A program made the position numbers and the translations under genes. From NCBI GenBank assembly GCA_021397835.1, contig JAJFZO010000786.1, positions 370,652 through 434,651 of the forward strand: 64,000 bases of DNA, read 5' to 3'. The number at the start of each line of letters is the position of its first letter. The first letter of the stretch is position 1. This DNA comes from Moringa oleifera (Eukaryota; Streptophyta; Magnoliopsida; Brassicales; Moringaceae). Below the pieces are notes generated by a model, which did no database searches, had not been told where the DNA came from, and saw nothing but the letters and a program-made list of their open reading frames with translations. Below, one piece after another: positions 11,175 to 23,830 of this stretch.

Positions 11175-14100
11175 TGGTATCTGTTTTACTCTCAATCGAT
11201 TCTTTTCATTAACATCTTTCCATTAAAGAGAAGCACCTTCATCTTTGGTTCCTATCCTTACCGTGATCAATGTTAACGTCACAGTTTGTATATCTTCTTT
11301 CATTTAAAGATTCTTCCTTTTACATGTTAAATGAGTGAATCTTCTCTAAGTTGTTTATTTGAACGTGAATGCTTTTAAATGAGTAAAGAGAGATATACAT
11401 GATGTATATGTAGACTTTGACTTCTTTAATTTGTAGGGTATTTTAATCCTCAATTCATGGTGTGTATGGGTAATTTAATATATGGTTTATGTGGGTATTT
11501 TAATATTTGACTTGTATGGGTATAATTCTAATCCTCAATGTGTACATATCCTATGAGTATGTTAATATTTAATGTGTATGTGTATGTTAATTTTCAATGG
11601 GCATATGGGCATATAGGTATATAGATATATAGATATATGAATTCTCAATGTGCATATGGGGTATATGGATACGTTAATGTTTAATGTATATATGAGTATC
11701 TTAGATGTGAATTATGTATTTTGTTAGATGTTCCTTAGATAACAAATTAATTAGATTGTACCTAATTAAATTGAGTTTAGTTAGATATGTTACTTAGATA
11801 ATAATCAATTAGATATTTCTTAATTAATTAGATGTTTAGATACATAATTAGTTACTTAGATGTTTGTTAATTTTTTAGATGGTAGTTTGGTAATTAATTA
11901 ACAATATGTTTCTTAAGTAATTAGAAGTTAGGTAGGCAATTAATTACTTAGAAGTTTAATAATTAATTAGATTATTAAATTATTAAATATTAGTTAGATG
12001 GTAATAATATATAATTAATTAATGAACTAGATTATAATTAGTTAATTTCAGTACAGTTAGATGTTAAGGAGACAAATAATTTGTTAGATGTTAATTAATT
12101 AAATAGATGTGAGATACATATATGTGTATATATATATGTATAATGTTAATTAGAGATTAACTAGATGTTAAGTAAATACTAATTACATTCTCATTAAGTT
12201 ATTAGATGACAAATAGATGTTATTTAAATGATAATTAGAAGTTATTAATTAAGTATTTAAATGATAATTAGACAATTAATTTATTAGATTTTAGCTAAAT
12301 GGCAAATAGATATTAAATTAATTAATTATTTGTTAATTAAGTAATAATATATTAATTAATGAATTAGATTATAATTAGTTGATTTGAGTCGAGTTAGATG
12401 TTAATTAGATAAATATAAGATGTTCATGAAGTATTTAAATGATAACTAAGTATTTAATTTATTAAATTTAATTAATTTGCTAGACGGGTTAATATCTTTA
12501 CTATTGAAAAATATATGAATAATATAAATATTATTTCATCATATTTATCTTTAAAAAATTATTTACTTATTACTCATTGAATTTAAAAGTACTTTTAAAT
12601 CGTAGGTTAAGTATGCTAAGATGGGTCATTTACTCTTAAAAGCCTTCAAGGTAACGTAAAAATCAATTAGAAAGATAACTCATCTCTAGATTAATATTTA
12701 TAAGGTAAGATTTTTAGATACATGAACCAAAATTTTGTCAGATTTGTAACAATTAATGATAAGATACATGATTTAGGTTATAAATACTTTTTAAATACAG
12801 TTGTTGTAAACAATATATAATGCTAAACAATTATTCACACTAAATTAGAAAAGAAATATTTTAATATATCTATCAAAATTCAATAAAATATAATATTAAA
12901 AAAAGTGATAATACTTGATTAAAAAATTAACATTAAATATTAAATATCATTATTTTTTAATATTTAAAATCATTAATAAAAATTTTATGTTCAAGTTTTA
13001 ACATAGATGCTTTTTTTATTGATTACATAATTAATTAATTTAATTTAATTTATATAGTTGCATATAAATAAATTTTATTATTTTTAATTTTATTTTTTAG
13101 TAAGGAATATGATAGTTTTTGTTAATATTTCATAAAAAATTATTTCTATAAAATTTAATATTTAAAATGTTTTTGTATGCACTTATAAAACTTTTAAAAT
13201 TTTAAGTTTATCAAAATTAAAATGTGATAATGTTTAGTTAAAAGTTTTGCTCAGTTTACTATGTTGACTTGGGAGAATTACACTTTACGTCAAAATTTCG
13301 AAGGTTCAAAATTTTAAAGGACTACGTAGGATTTGGCATTCACATGGCATTGAGGATAGAGTAAAGAAGTTACGTCGCGTCAAAAACACTTGTGAGATCA
13401 CTAATCGTTTTAAATTAACAAACAAGAAATTATTTGTAAATTGTCATTTGGTGTGGACCTTCCATTTTTCAGTATGCAGAATCTTCACTAAATGATTGAA
13501 TTAACCAACAAAATCTTCAACGTTTTGCTTTCTCATGATGTTGATTTATAATTGAAGCTTTATTTTTAGCTCATTAAAGTATTTCATTTATTTTACAAAA
13601 TGTTGACTATTTGAATTTGGTTATTTGTCAACTAAGCTCTCATCTTGATCATCTAATTAATTGGACTTACATTATATTAATTCAAAAATTTCACATGCAT
13701 AGTTGTAAATTAATTGTGTGACAAAAGTTTTTATATTTATTATTAACAACAGATTATTGTCTTTGTCACGTACAAAACGGTTCAAATATTTGTAGATTTT
13801 ATCGTATTTATTATTATCTGTGCATCACAAAATATGATGAGAGGTTTGAAAATTCTAATAAATCATTGTGAAGTATTGTTTTGACTAATAAAAATATGAC
13901 CAAAATTATAAGTATAAATGACTTACAAGTTTGGAAGAGTCAGTAAAAACAAAATAAAACATGATTTTTAATCACAGTGTGATATATTTATTTTTTTGTT
14001 TATATATATTGCTAAATATATTTTTTATTTTTAAGTACATTTTTGAAAAAATTGTGATAACAACAAAAGCAGTTAGGACCGAGAAGATTTCCTTATGGCA

Positions 14101-14765
14101 TTGCACGGTGTCTAATTATTTTTGGTCAGGGAACTAATTAGCCTTATTCAAGTGTAGTACCGATCTTGTGGCACCTCCCTATTTGACTGACATGAACTAT
14201 GGTGATGACATTTAAATTACTATTTAAAAAATCAAAATTTTAAATAATAAAATATTTTTTAAAAAATATATTAAAAAATTATTCATAAAAAATTATTTAA
14301 ATTTAAAAATGAACTAAAATAAAATATAAAATTTATCTAGATAATTTTTAAAATATTTTAATAATAAAAATATTATTAAAAATTTTGTATTTATTTTTAT
14401 TAAAGTTCAATTTAAAAAATATTTATTTGAAAAAAATTTAAAAATTAAAATTTAATTAAAAATAAATAATCTTTATTCAAATTTATATTAATCAAATTTG
14501 CATTATTTTACTATTGCACAACCAATGCATGAAAGTGTCAATTATGTTAAGCCATGCAAGGTGCGCCCTTTTAGCTAAATGACTAGAAAGAAAGCATGTT
14601 ATGATTAGAATTTTTTAATAAAAAATATTATATCACTCAAAGATAAAACATTATATGAGCAATAAAAAGAGAAGAAACGAATCATCCTCTATTTTTATAA
14701 ATAATGTTTTAATTTTTTATTAAATTTTTATAAACATTAAAAAACTAATGTAAATTTTTATAAAT
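11175..14765. other. AT-rich intergenic DNA with degenerate short repeats
   Basis: No gene can be supported. At 11440-11700 a loose repeat built on TTAATATTTAATGTGTATG words recurs every 40 bases or so. At 11700-12480 the sequence is dominated by TTAGATGTTAATTAA-like words that resemble the reverse complement of the array inside D, so this may be a decayed fragment of a D-type element in the other orientation. From 12500 to 14765 it is very AT-rich (14220-14480 is almost all A and T) and featureless. Confidence 0.45.
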
Positions 14766-14769
14766 ATAT

Positions 14770-15816
14770 ATGGGTAAAAGTGGAGAAAATGTTTGGAACC
14801 AAAATAAGCGTTAGTACAAACATTGACCCATACATCATATAATATAGATAATGTTACAAGTTTATCTAACTTGATTACCACACACACAACATATGTACTT
14901 ATGTGCGGTTAACTCTGTAATATCTTACCCACATATACTTAATATTTGTACTTATGTGAAAACATTTATAAATATACATGGGCAAGATAATTACAAAAAT
15001 ATATTACATCAACTAAATTTTGATCAAAAAAACATTACACCAAATTCTAAAAGTGAAAGAATTTTACGTCACCGACATAAGGGTGGGTGTACATAGTTTT
15101 CTGCACATAATAAAAAGTAGATAATTTCACAAATTCACCTAATTTAATTACCCACACATATATGACATTTGTGCTTATATGTGGGTAACTTTATAATACA
15201 TTACCCACACATATGTAACATTTATATTTACATATGGGCAACTCTATAATACATTACACACACATGGTAATATTTATAAATATGTGTGGGAAATATAATA
15301 AAAGAAAAAGGCCACGTTAGCTAAACTTTCACCAAGAGATGTTACACCAAGTAATGAAAGTGGAGAGAATTTTTGTCACCAAAATAAGTGTGGGTATAAG
15401 AATTTAACCTCACATGATAAAATGTAGATAATTTCATAAGTTAATTTAATTTAATTCAATTATTTACATATATATAACATTCGTATATATGAGTCGGTAA
15501 CTTTGCAATACATTACCACACATACATAACATTTGTACTTATCTATGGGTAATTTTGTGACATATCACCCAGAAATGAGTAATGTTTGTAAATATATATG
15601 GGTAATGTAATAAGAAAATGCCACATTACCTAAACTTTTACTGAGAAGAATTTTTCTCTCCAAAATAAGTGTTGAGTATAGCAATTTACTTACACATAAT
15701 AAAATATAGTTAATGCATAAATTTTTCTATTTTAATTACCCATATAAATTGTAATTATATGTAAGTAAATACCCACGTATAATATGCATGGGAAAATCCC
15801 TCAAATTCTTATAGTG
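14770..15816. repeat. Tandem array of about 290-bp units ending in a CACTA-like terminus
   Basis: Four diverged units begin with a phrase like CACATAATAAAATGTAGATAA near 14829, 15104, 15411 and 15692, spaced 275-307 bases. Each also has TTACCCACACATAT and CACCAAAATAAGTGT-type words, and CATGGG/TGTGGGTAA words in both orientations. The array stops at ...CAAATTCTTATAGTG, whose reverse complement CACTATAAGAATTTG is a plausible CACTA end. This looks like the subterminal repeat array of a CACTA-type element with the other end missing or unrecognisable. The open frame at 14893-15096 lies in a repeat unit and is not a gene. Confidence 0.6.
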
Positions 15817-16349
15817 TAACAGCACCTATGATGTCTTGCCATGTCAATTAATACGTCAGGTAAGTAAAAGAATAAATCTCAACATGCTAACTACGCTATC
15901 TCATCAATTTCGCCTAATGACATCTTGCCATGTTGACCCTAATGTCACGTCAATAATCTCTTTTTACTGTTAACGGTCATGTTACTTTGTCAATAGTAAT
16001 GCACTTACTCGCGATATGCCATATCAACATTTCTCTCCATGTCAGCAAAGGCACCCTTAATAATGTAAGGCCACGTCAACTTCTAGTGCCATATCCATAG
16101 CATCACTTTCGAAGCATTTTCTCTCAAAATGTTTTTTTGTCTATGAGTAATTGTGGCATTTCTAAGTCTTCTCTACACTCTTCAAACTTACTCTAAAACC
16201 TTAGCCACTATCTTCATCTTTCGATTCTCAAACTATTGTATATGTAATAGTCTCTTTTTGCTTAGTAAAGTCTCGCATTGTATTTCTTCCTTTAGGTAAT
16301 TTTTTACACTCTACTTTTTCCTTTTTTTTAACATTTATTTAATTATGGA

Positions 16350-18110
16350 ATTTGTAGACTTTTCCATAATCACTTTTAGGGAATTGCTAAAATTAGGAGG
16401 GTGAGATCTCTGCCTCAATAGACATGTTGATTTCCTTTCCAGAAGAGAGGCCTTTGTCAAATAGACTAGGTGTCCTATGTGCTTTTAAGGAGTGTATCGA
16501 AAGAGGTTTAAAGCTTTCTCTAAACATTTTTCTTTAGGATAATATGCGAGAGTTATAGATTGTCTCTATGCCACCTAGTTCCTAATTCTTTGTGGATCTT
16601 TGTAGCCTTTTGTGCTAGATGCTCAGACTTAGGATTAGTAAACTTTCCTCTTCTAGGTTTTCTTTAGGTTCTTTGAATTAAAGTAACTGATCTGTGTCAC
16701 TGTATAAATTTTTGGTGTTTTCTTCTAAAATACCCTCTTTACTTGCTTTGGACCTTCTTGAATTGTCAAAAATTAGAGAGCAGCTTATTTTTGGCTATTC
16801 TAGGTAGGATTTCTCTTATGATTAATAGATTATCACACCCACACTAAGACTATGGCACTAACATCACCCTTTGTGAGTCCCTTGTTGCTACTAGATAGGT
16901 CTTACTAAGTAGCAAGAAGACTTTATCTGTGCCTCTTGCTATGCAGATTCTTGGATAGATAAAGTCCATCAAAATCTTCTAAACCAAGAGCCTATTTGAG
17001 TCCTACTTCTTGGAAAGTCTTCTCCCTTTCACAAAATAGTCTCCCTACAGAAAGCAGACTTTCCTTTAGAGTTAGACCTTGAAAATTCATCTTTCACTGC
17101 TTTTGGTTTCTCCCCCTTAATAGGAGACCTCAAATAACAGAAACTCTTCAACCTTTTCATAGGGATGATCGAGAGACATCATCATCACTAAGTGGGCCTA
17201 TTCTTTATGTATATTATGCTCTTTTTTAAGAAAAATATCACTAATTGTTTGTTGGTTTCTCATTGCAAACACATTTTTCCTTATACCTCGTATGGATAAG
17301 AGGACATTTGAAAAGGTAATTGAAGTAGCTGAGAGCACATCTCCCACATCATTTTTTAAGATAAATATGGTAACAACCTTACTATTGTAAAATGTAAACT
17401 CCTAGCAAGGAGCTCTCACTGGAATGGTGACTTTTACTAACTCTTTCTCGATAAGAGTCAATAATAGTCACCATTCCTTCACAAAGTTAACGGATTAAAG
17501 ACATTGTACAAGAGTTATTGTTGCCAACTTCAACCTCACCAACTCTACCACACAAGAAAAGACAACAATTGAAAAAGATATCCTTTCTACTATCGAAGCT
17601 ATATTCAGCTATCTAGTTCTTTTCCTATACAGACTCTAATATTTTTTTCATAATATTTTAATAGTTTATTTATGAGTCTTTAGTTGCAGCAAGAAAGTAT
17701 AAAATGCATAGCCAAGCTGAAAACAATCTTCCATGAGGTTGAGAAAGCTTAAGAAAAGGCCAAGAAGAAAGATACAAAATTATTAGTAAAGAACGCTTAC
17801 TTAAGAAAGCAAAAGGATCAAGTAAATCAAGAAATCTTAGTGTTAAAGGAAAAATAGAAAAAATAAGGCTAGACTTCTAATGTTAACATGAGAATTGAAG
17901 AACAAACACTTGGAGCAAATAATGGCTGCTGAATAAGAAGCTATTACAACTTTTAAAGGAAGTGAGGAGGTGAATAAGATGATCCTAAAAGAGTGCACTA
18001 ACGTCTTCTGGGAGGTTAAGAAAGATAAATGGACTAAGGTCTTGAAGGAACATCCTAACCTCACCTAGACGTTTTTGCATTTGAGCCAAAATTAACTTTA
18101 GCTTCTTAAA
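16350..18110 (+). pseudogene. Gag-like protein remnant of a plant gypsy-type element
   Basis: Broken plus-strand frames give a stretch like ERPLSNRLGVLCAFKECIE followed by NMRELQIVSMPPS and FFVDLCSLL (16440-16620). In spacing and hydrophobic pattern this resembles the 'putative gypsy type transposon' (Transposase_28-like) domain. About 1.2 kb downstream, at 17690-18070, comes a lysine- and glutamate-rich coiled-coil region ending in EAITTFKGSEEVNKMILKE and KEHPNLT, which is how such proteins usually end. Stops are frequent. I cannot find flanking LTRs. The assignment rests on the order of weak similarities and is tentative. Confidence 0.35.
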
Positions 18111-19221
18111 CTAGTTCAACAGCTCCTAAACCTATAAGTAGCCAAGATTTTATTTCTCGAGGCTGTATGACACAAATTTTGAATGACTTGAACACATAGC
18201 CCATAGAATCTAATGAAAAGTCTAGTTAGGCATTCTATATATTTTCCTTTTGATTTTGAACTATTGTATTGGGATTTTGAATATGAATAAATGTTTTTTT
18301 TTTGTTATAGCATTCATAATAACTTTTCCAGCTAATTTCTCAAGTCCTGCAGACTTTTCCTCATTTAAGGAGACTGTAGTTTAAACGATGGATGTGAGAA
18401 ACTCCTTTTATAATTAGTTAAATGGGTAAACCAAATATTGTATTCATTTTGCATCACTTAGGAGACTCTTCATTAGCTCTCCTTAAGAAAATGTTAGATT
18501 ATTCCTTTTTAAGGAAGAGTGTCAAAATTAGAGTGGGATACCATTATGCAATAAAACGAGATACCCTTCAAAAATATTAAGTGAATGATCTTTCATGAAC
18601 CATCTCATTAAAAATTTTAAAATCATAAAATCCACTTTGTATCAATGAGGAAGATTCTTTGGAATTGACTTAAGCAGAATGTGGCAAACTCTTCTCTATT
18701 AAGAAAGAGCATCGCTTTACAGAAATGAATGCTTAAAAACTCTTTTATGAGCTCAAAATGAAGTTTCTTTCATTCAAGTGATTATATTATCTGAATATCC
18801 ACTTTCCTATCTATGGGAAGGCTCTCTATAGCTTATCTCAAGGGGACTATGACAAGCTCTTCCCCGTTTGAGGAGAGTATCCTAAAAATCTAATTAGGCG
18901 TAAAAAGACCCTTTAAATCTACATTAAGTCTTTTTTAGATTATTTTATCTTATTATTAGCACTCTCATTCTCAAGTCAAATTAAGAAACTCAAAATTTAA
19001 GGGATTTTTCTAAAAGTCTAGGAAGACACTTAAACAATAAGTTTTTAGATTTGTGAGACTCTGCCATCCCCATATAAAATTTGTCCTTATTGAGCTTTTT
19101 CCTTGAAATTCTAGCCCTTCAATCACCAAATCCTCTTTAAGGTACTTTTACAAAATCTATCCGAAAGCAATGTTGTTGTTTTTCATGTTGTAGGGGTGAT
19201 AGTGGCACTTCTTCATCCTAT
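18111..19221. other. Unassigned sequence left of the LTR element
   Basis: About 1.1 kb without a supportable gene. It has recurring short words (AGACTCTTC, TTAAGGA and GGAGAGT variants) that suggest old degraded repeats, and it is somewhat less AT-rich than DNA farther left. It probably continues across the LTR element into 21037-21629. Confidence 0.4.
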
Positions 19222-19226
19222 TTTAT

Positions 19227-19612
19227 TGATGTAGTACACATTAACATAGTATCCTATTTTAACTAATGTCCTATTTTGATTAGATATCTTTGTTTCCTAT
19301 TCTTTTAGGTTTTCCATTTTTAGTCTAAGTTAATTTTCTATTCTTTAAAGTTGATCATTTAGTTAGTTTCTTGTTCTCTTAAGTTTTTCATTTAGTAAGT
19401 TTTCTATTCTTTCAGGTTTCTCATTTCTAGTTTTCCTATTCATTCTACATTTCCTATTCTTAATATATTTCTTTGCATTATTTAAATATTTATTATAATG
19501 GTTAGAAGCAATTCAATACAATTTATCAAATTTTTCTTTAAAAGTTTAACCTTGAAGTTTGTTCTTTAATTTTATTTTGCTTCTCTTGCGGAGCAAACCT
19601 TATACTACACCA
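19227..19612 (+). repeat. 5' LTR
   Basis: This is 386 bp from TGATGTAG to ACTACACCA. It contains repeated TTTCCTATTCTTTTAGG-type words (TTTCTATTCTTT, TTTCTTGTTCTC and others) in its middle third, shared with the 3' LTR. It is preceded by the TTTAT target duplication. Confidence 0.92.
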
Positions 19613-19615
19613 AAT

Positions 19616-19627
19616 TGGTATTAAAGC
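19616..19627 (+). promoter_or_regulatory. tRNA-Met primer binding site
   Basis: TGGTATTAAAGC starts three bases after the LTR end. It matches the plant initiator-Met primer site TGGTATCAGAGC at 10 of 12 positions. Its place right behind the LTR supports the LTR boundary. Confidence 0.8.
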
Positions 19628-19648
19628 AAGGATTTTTACCTTATTCTG

Positions 19649-20629
19649 ATGGCTGACGATGGTTCTAGTGGGATATAAGCCACCAACAACAAACGCCGGC
19701 TAGACAGGATGGAGCAACGATTTGATGAGATCAAAAAAACTCTTCGCAAACTCATACAAATGATGATTGCAATGACTATGAAAGGAAGACATGATTCCAT
19801 GGAGCAAAGACTAAATTAGCATGACAACATAGAGAATGATGGCCAATAAGACCTAAGTCGTGTAATTTCAATAAATTTTAAGGTAGCAAATCATGTGGAT
19901 TTGTAATCTAAACACCAACCACTTATTGACCCAAACTTAAGAGGTCCATTGTAGCTTATGGCAGGCCACGACAATCAATACCAACACCAAATTGGATCAA
20001 GAATCAATAACAAATCCTACTTCAAGCAAGACCAATCATGAATGATGATTTTCGTAAGCATGTTTTATTATGGGTTTATGAGTACAAAACCGAGGAGCTC
20101 TCATATGGTAACGTGATGGTGATTTTGAGGTTAGAGATGTCCTTTCACGAGCAGTGGTTAGGGCTTTTGACATTTGAGGTAATTATTTTTCACCTTTTTG
20201 GAATGATGATTTTCTATGTCAAGGTTGGAAGAATTTTCAATAAAGACAGCCATGGAGATTGGATTATTCATTTGAAAAAAAAAAGAAGATTTTACATTTT
20301 TGGGATAAAAATCGAAACCCACACACTCAAGAATTTAAGATGAAGATGGATTTAGCAAGTTTCGACGGTCAATTAAACATTAAAGATTTTCTTGATTGGG
20401 TTAGTACTGTTAAAAACTTTTTTAATTATTTGAATATTTCAGAAGAAAACCAAGTCAAGCTAATGACATGTAAAAGGCAGAGCCTTTGCTTGGTGGGAAC
20501 AACTTCAGTATAATTGTCAACGCCAAGGAAAGCAGCATGTTTGTGCTTGGTCCAAGATTACTACAAAGGTGACTTGTCTATCGGATGAGTTTTCTTTGCA
20601 GCCATAAAACTCGAGGGCGAATTTTCTTC
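19649..20629 (+). pseudogene. Ty3/gypsy-type gag pseudogene
   Basis: The start ATG at 19649 opens a frame MADDGSSGI, then a stop. Beyond it the frame reads on as RLDRMEQRFDEIKKTL, a usual gag N terminus of this group. At 20341-20513 the core reads MKMDLASFDGQLNIKDFLDW, followed by KNFFNYLNISEENQVKL. After a one-base shift it continues as GRAFAWWEQLQYN, the conserved tryptophan block of retrotransposon gag. Several stops and at least two shifts are present. Gag would form the virus-like particle of the retroelement. The sequence ends soon after this block, so nothing of pol is present. Confidence 0.8.
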
Positions 20630-20643
20630 AAAGTGGAAGGGAT
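20630..20643 (+). promoter_or_regulatory. Polypurine tract
   Basis: AAAGTGGAAGGGAT lies directly before the 3' LTR, where plus-strand DNA synthesis of LTR elements is primed. Confidence 0.7.
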
Positions 20644-21031
20644 TGATGTAGTACACATTAACATAGTGTCCTTTTGATTAATGTCCTATTTTGATTAGAT
20701 ATCTTAGTTTCTTATTCTTTTAGGATTTTTATTTTTAGTCTAAGTTAGTTTCTAATTCTTTCAAGTTTCATATTTAGTCAGTTTCATATTCTCTCAAGTT
20801 TCCCATTTAGGAAGTTTCTTATTGTTTTAGGTTTCCCATTTCTAGTTTTCCTATTCTTTTTACATTTCCTATTCTTAGTTTAATTACTTCTTTGCATTAT
20901 TTAAAGACTTATTGTAATGGTTAGAGGCAATTCAATACAATATACCAAAATTTTCTCTAAAAGTTTAACCTTCGAGTTTGTTCTTTAATTTTATTTTGCT
21001 TCTATTTCGAAGCAAACCTTCCACTACATCA
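20644..21031 (+). repeat. 3' LTR
   Basis: This is 388 bp, collinear with the 5' LTR, from TGATGTAGTACAC to CACTACATCA. It is followed at once by TTTAT, the second copy of the target duplication. Confidence 0.92.
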
Positions 21032-21036
21032 TTTAT

Positions 21037-21629
21037 AATGCGGGGAAAATTAAGTATCGATATCTCAATCTAACATCTAAAACTTGATTATGATGAAGTA
21101 AAGAATCTCGATCCTGACATTGATGATAAGAATTTAGATTTGGATTTAGCTCTTGGAAACCTCGATTTAGAAAATTTCTTGGCCTAATCTTACCCTAATT
21201 TAAGAAAATTCTTGATCTTGAATGAGAATACAGGAAATCCCGATCTTAACTTCAATTTTGAACTTCCATTTAAGAAACTTCCAGCTTTAAACTATTTAAA
21301 GGAAAATCTTAATCTTGATCTTCGATTTTGAATCTTGATTTAGGCAATTCCCCACCTTGGATTTGGATCAAAGGAAATGCTGATCTAACCAAAAATGTGA
21401 AGTTAATTCCTAATCTTACATTGAAACTATGAAGTTAAATCTTGATCATAGATTCAAAGCTCTCCATTGTTAAAGATTCTCCTAACAGTTGCTTTGGTTT
21501 GTTTTTAGGATGAGGGAAAGCAAAATTAGTTGTGAACAGGGTGGTATTAAAAAAAGATTATCCTAAAAGAAATTAACATTATATTTAATTTCATATTCTC
21601 CTTTTTGTTTTTTTCAATTTCCACAGAAG
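21037..21629. other. Unassigned sequence with Asn/Leu/Asp-rich low-complexity coding potential
   Basis: Between 21061 and 21480 words like AATCTTGATCTT and GATTTAGA recur irregularly, giving plus-strand peptides such as LDLALGNLDLENFLA. Stops interrupt it. It could be the tail of an old repetitive gene or simple degenerate repeat DNA. No family is recognised. Confidence 0.35.
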
Positions 21630-21975
21630 CACCAAAGAAAACAAGCCTTTTATGGTGGGCATTACCCATCATAAAAAGTAGCTCGTCATAAAACTGTCAT
21701 TGTAAATGATGACGTTGAAACTTTATGACGGTCTAAAAGACTGTCATAAATTCTTGACGATTTCAATCATCATAACAAACTCATGATGGTCCATAATGGA
21801 CCGTCATAAAATATATTCATGGTGGTCATATGTAATAGTCATAAAAATCGTTCATTTATTCATGACAGTTCTTATGACTGTCATTAAAAATCATTACTTA
21901 TTCATGATTGTGACCATCATTAAAACCTGCACTTTTTCACGATGGTTTTTATGACCATCATAAAAAAATCTATAT
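21630..21975. repeat. 3' terminus and GACGGTC-type subterminal repeats of CACTA C
   Basis: From the terminus inward there are at least ten copies, in both orientations, of TTTATGACGGTC / GACCGTCATAAA variants, for example TTTATGACGGTCT and GGACCGTCATAAAATAT. The same motifs in the same order are found at 55690-56061 (A) and 60069-60440 (B). Confidence 0.85.
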
Positions 21976-22809
21976 TTTTTTATTATATTTCTTATTAATT
22001 AATCACAAAATTTTATTTTTTATAATTTTGGTTCATTAATAATATTCATCACTTGTTTTCGCAATTATAATAGTCAAACAATACAAATAATATCAAACAA
22101 TAAAAATTACATATATTTATAACTAAAATTATTGTCATTTTACAAAATATAATAAATCAGTATAAATAATAAATAAAATATCTACAAATTAAATTACATA
22201 ATATATCATTTACACTACTCTGTTCTACCATTACATCAAAAAATGCTTAGTGAATTAATGATGTGTCACTCCTACAATAGTTATAGAAAGGATACATTAC
22301 TATATCATCTCTATTAAATATATGATTAATTTACATATCAAAACAAATAAGTAATTGTAATAAAGCTTGAAAATCAAACATAATAAAAGGTTGAAAATGC
22401 ATCTAGATGTCAAAAGTGTAACTTCTTGCAACTGATAAGGTATATATTAATCATAATATTATACAATTTTCTATTCTGGTTCCCTACATGTAGATATCAA
22501 AAGTGTAACCTTTTGTAATACAACACTAAATGTGAAAAATTAACTAATCATGAACATGTTTATTTCACATGCGTGCTTGAATACTTCTACTTGTTCATTG
22601 CTCTACCAATTTCTTAAAGATGACCCTTACAAAATTCTGTTATCTTCCCTTGGTAGATGGCTCAATGAATAGAATTGGCAAATGGCTCAATGAATGGAAT
22701 TAGAAGAGCGCTTAATGAAAAGAACTAATCCATCATACTTGAATTAACCAAGCCAAACAATACACAATTAAAACACAACCATTAATGAGCCAACAAGGAT
22801 TACATACCT

Positions 22810-23830
22810 AGCTATGATAGTAATTGTTGCATATGCATAGCCTATTCACCACATACTTCATCAATTTCTTTATTATTATATTTATTCTTACCATTGAACT
22901 TTAAGATTAAAACACAAAAGAAGATAACATAATCAATTTGATATCATTTATAAATATGAAATATTTAATATGTAAATGAAATAAATAATATGACCTTTTC
23001 ACAAAATTTTTTTGGATATTTAATTAGTTTCTTAATAAATTGAAGCATAAAATAGCCACATTTTATACCGCCTCTTTGAATCGATGCTTATATATGTAGA
23101 ACATAATAATTAATACATATAATTTTCAATGTTATTAATAATGAAAAAAAAAATAACTCACTTGAATTCATTACCATGTAATATTTGATCTCACACGAAA
23201 CATTTGTAATGACCAATAAACATTTGAAAACATGTAGTATTTAAAATTAATAATGAAACTAATAAACAAACGACATAAAGTAAAACTTTTACTCATATGG
23301 TCACAATTTTTTAAGATTTGGTCCTACTTCATGACCCAAAGAATCCAAATAATACACTATCCATGATGCCATATCAATAACCACTAATTCCCAATAAAAT
23401 TTATTTGTAATAAGCAAAACAAAGGACAATAAATAGCCAAATGAGATATGTCTTGATAAAGTAATTTGGGTAGAAACTTCTTACTTTGGATTGTAAGGTA
23501 TGAAAAGAATTTGGTTTGAATGTGCTTTTTCTAACCGCTCTGCAATATGTAGTACTCTATTTTTTAACCTGCTTTGATTTTTTAGTCCACTAGAGAATGA
23601 GACAATCACAAGATTGATGAAGCCAAATTGTTTTAACTTTTTCATATTCTTCAATTTAGCATGTAGATATCTGAAAGTATATAAAATTGAAAGTTAAATC
23701 ATATAAACATAGATATTAAAATAAACTAATATTAAAAATCTTTGTCTTACCTGATATATAAAAAAATGCTGGTTCCTCTTAGTTCTTTTTTATCAATCGA
23801 CATTAAGCAATCTTCTGAGCCAAAATATAA
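22810..23830 (-). pseudogene. Ulp1-like (C48) protease 3' exons of CACTA C
   Basis: On the minus strand an exon at about 22990-23085 reads IQRGGIKCGYFMLQFIKK. It corresponds to the Cys-containing block (xxECGYFVLRFMKE) of the Ulp1/SENP-like C48 peptidases that many plant CACTA elements carry. The last exon lies at about 22815-22905. An upstream exon at 23600-23680 matches HANLKDTKML...FGFINP in element B. The catalytic Cys codon is kept, but substitutions and stops abound. Sequence similarity to B stops near 23830, where foreign DNA begins. In living relatives this would be a de-SUMOylating enzyme of unknown benefit to the element. Confidence 0.65.

Larger units (their letters stand above)
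19227..21031 (+). mobile_element. Short non-autonomous LTR retrotransposon (gag only)
   Basis: Two direct repeats of 386 and 388 bp both start with TGATGTAGTACACATTAACA and end in ACTACACCA or ACTACATCA, giving the TG...CA borders of an LTR. The element is flanked by the same five bases, TTTAT, at 19222-19226 and 21032-21036. A primer binding site follows the left LTR and a purine tract precedes the right one. The internal 1.03 kb encodes only a broken gag. Protease, reverse transcriptase and integrase are absent, so it must have moved with enzymes from a relative. Gag similarity points to the Ty3/gypsy group. The LTRs differ at many positions, so the insertion is not recent. Confidence 0.92.
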
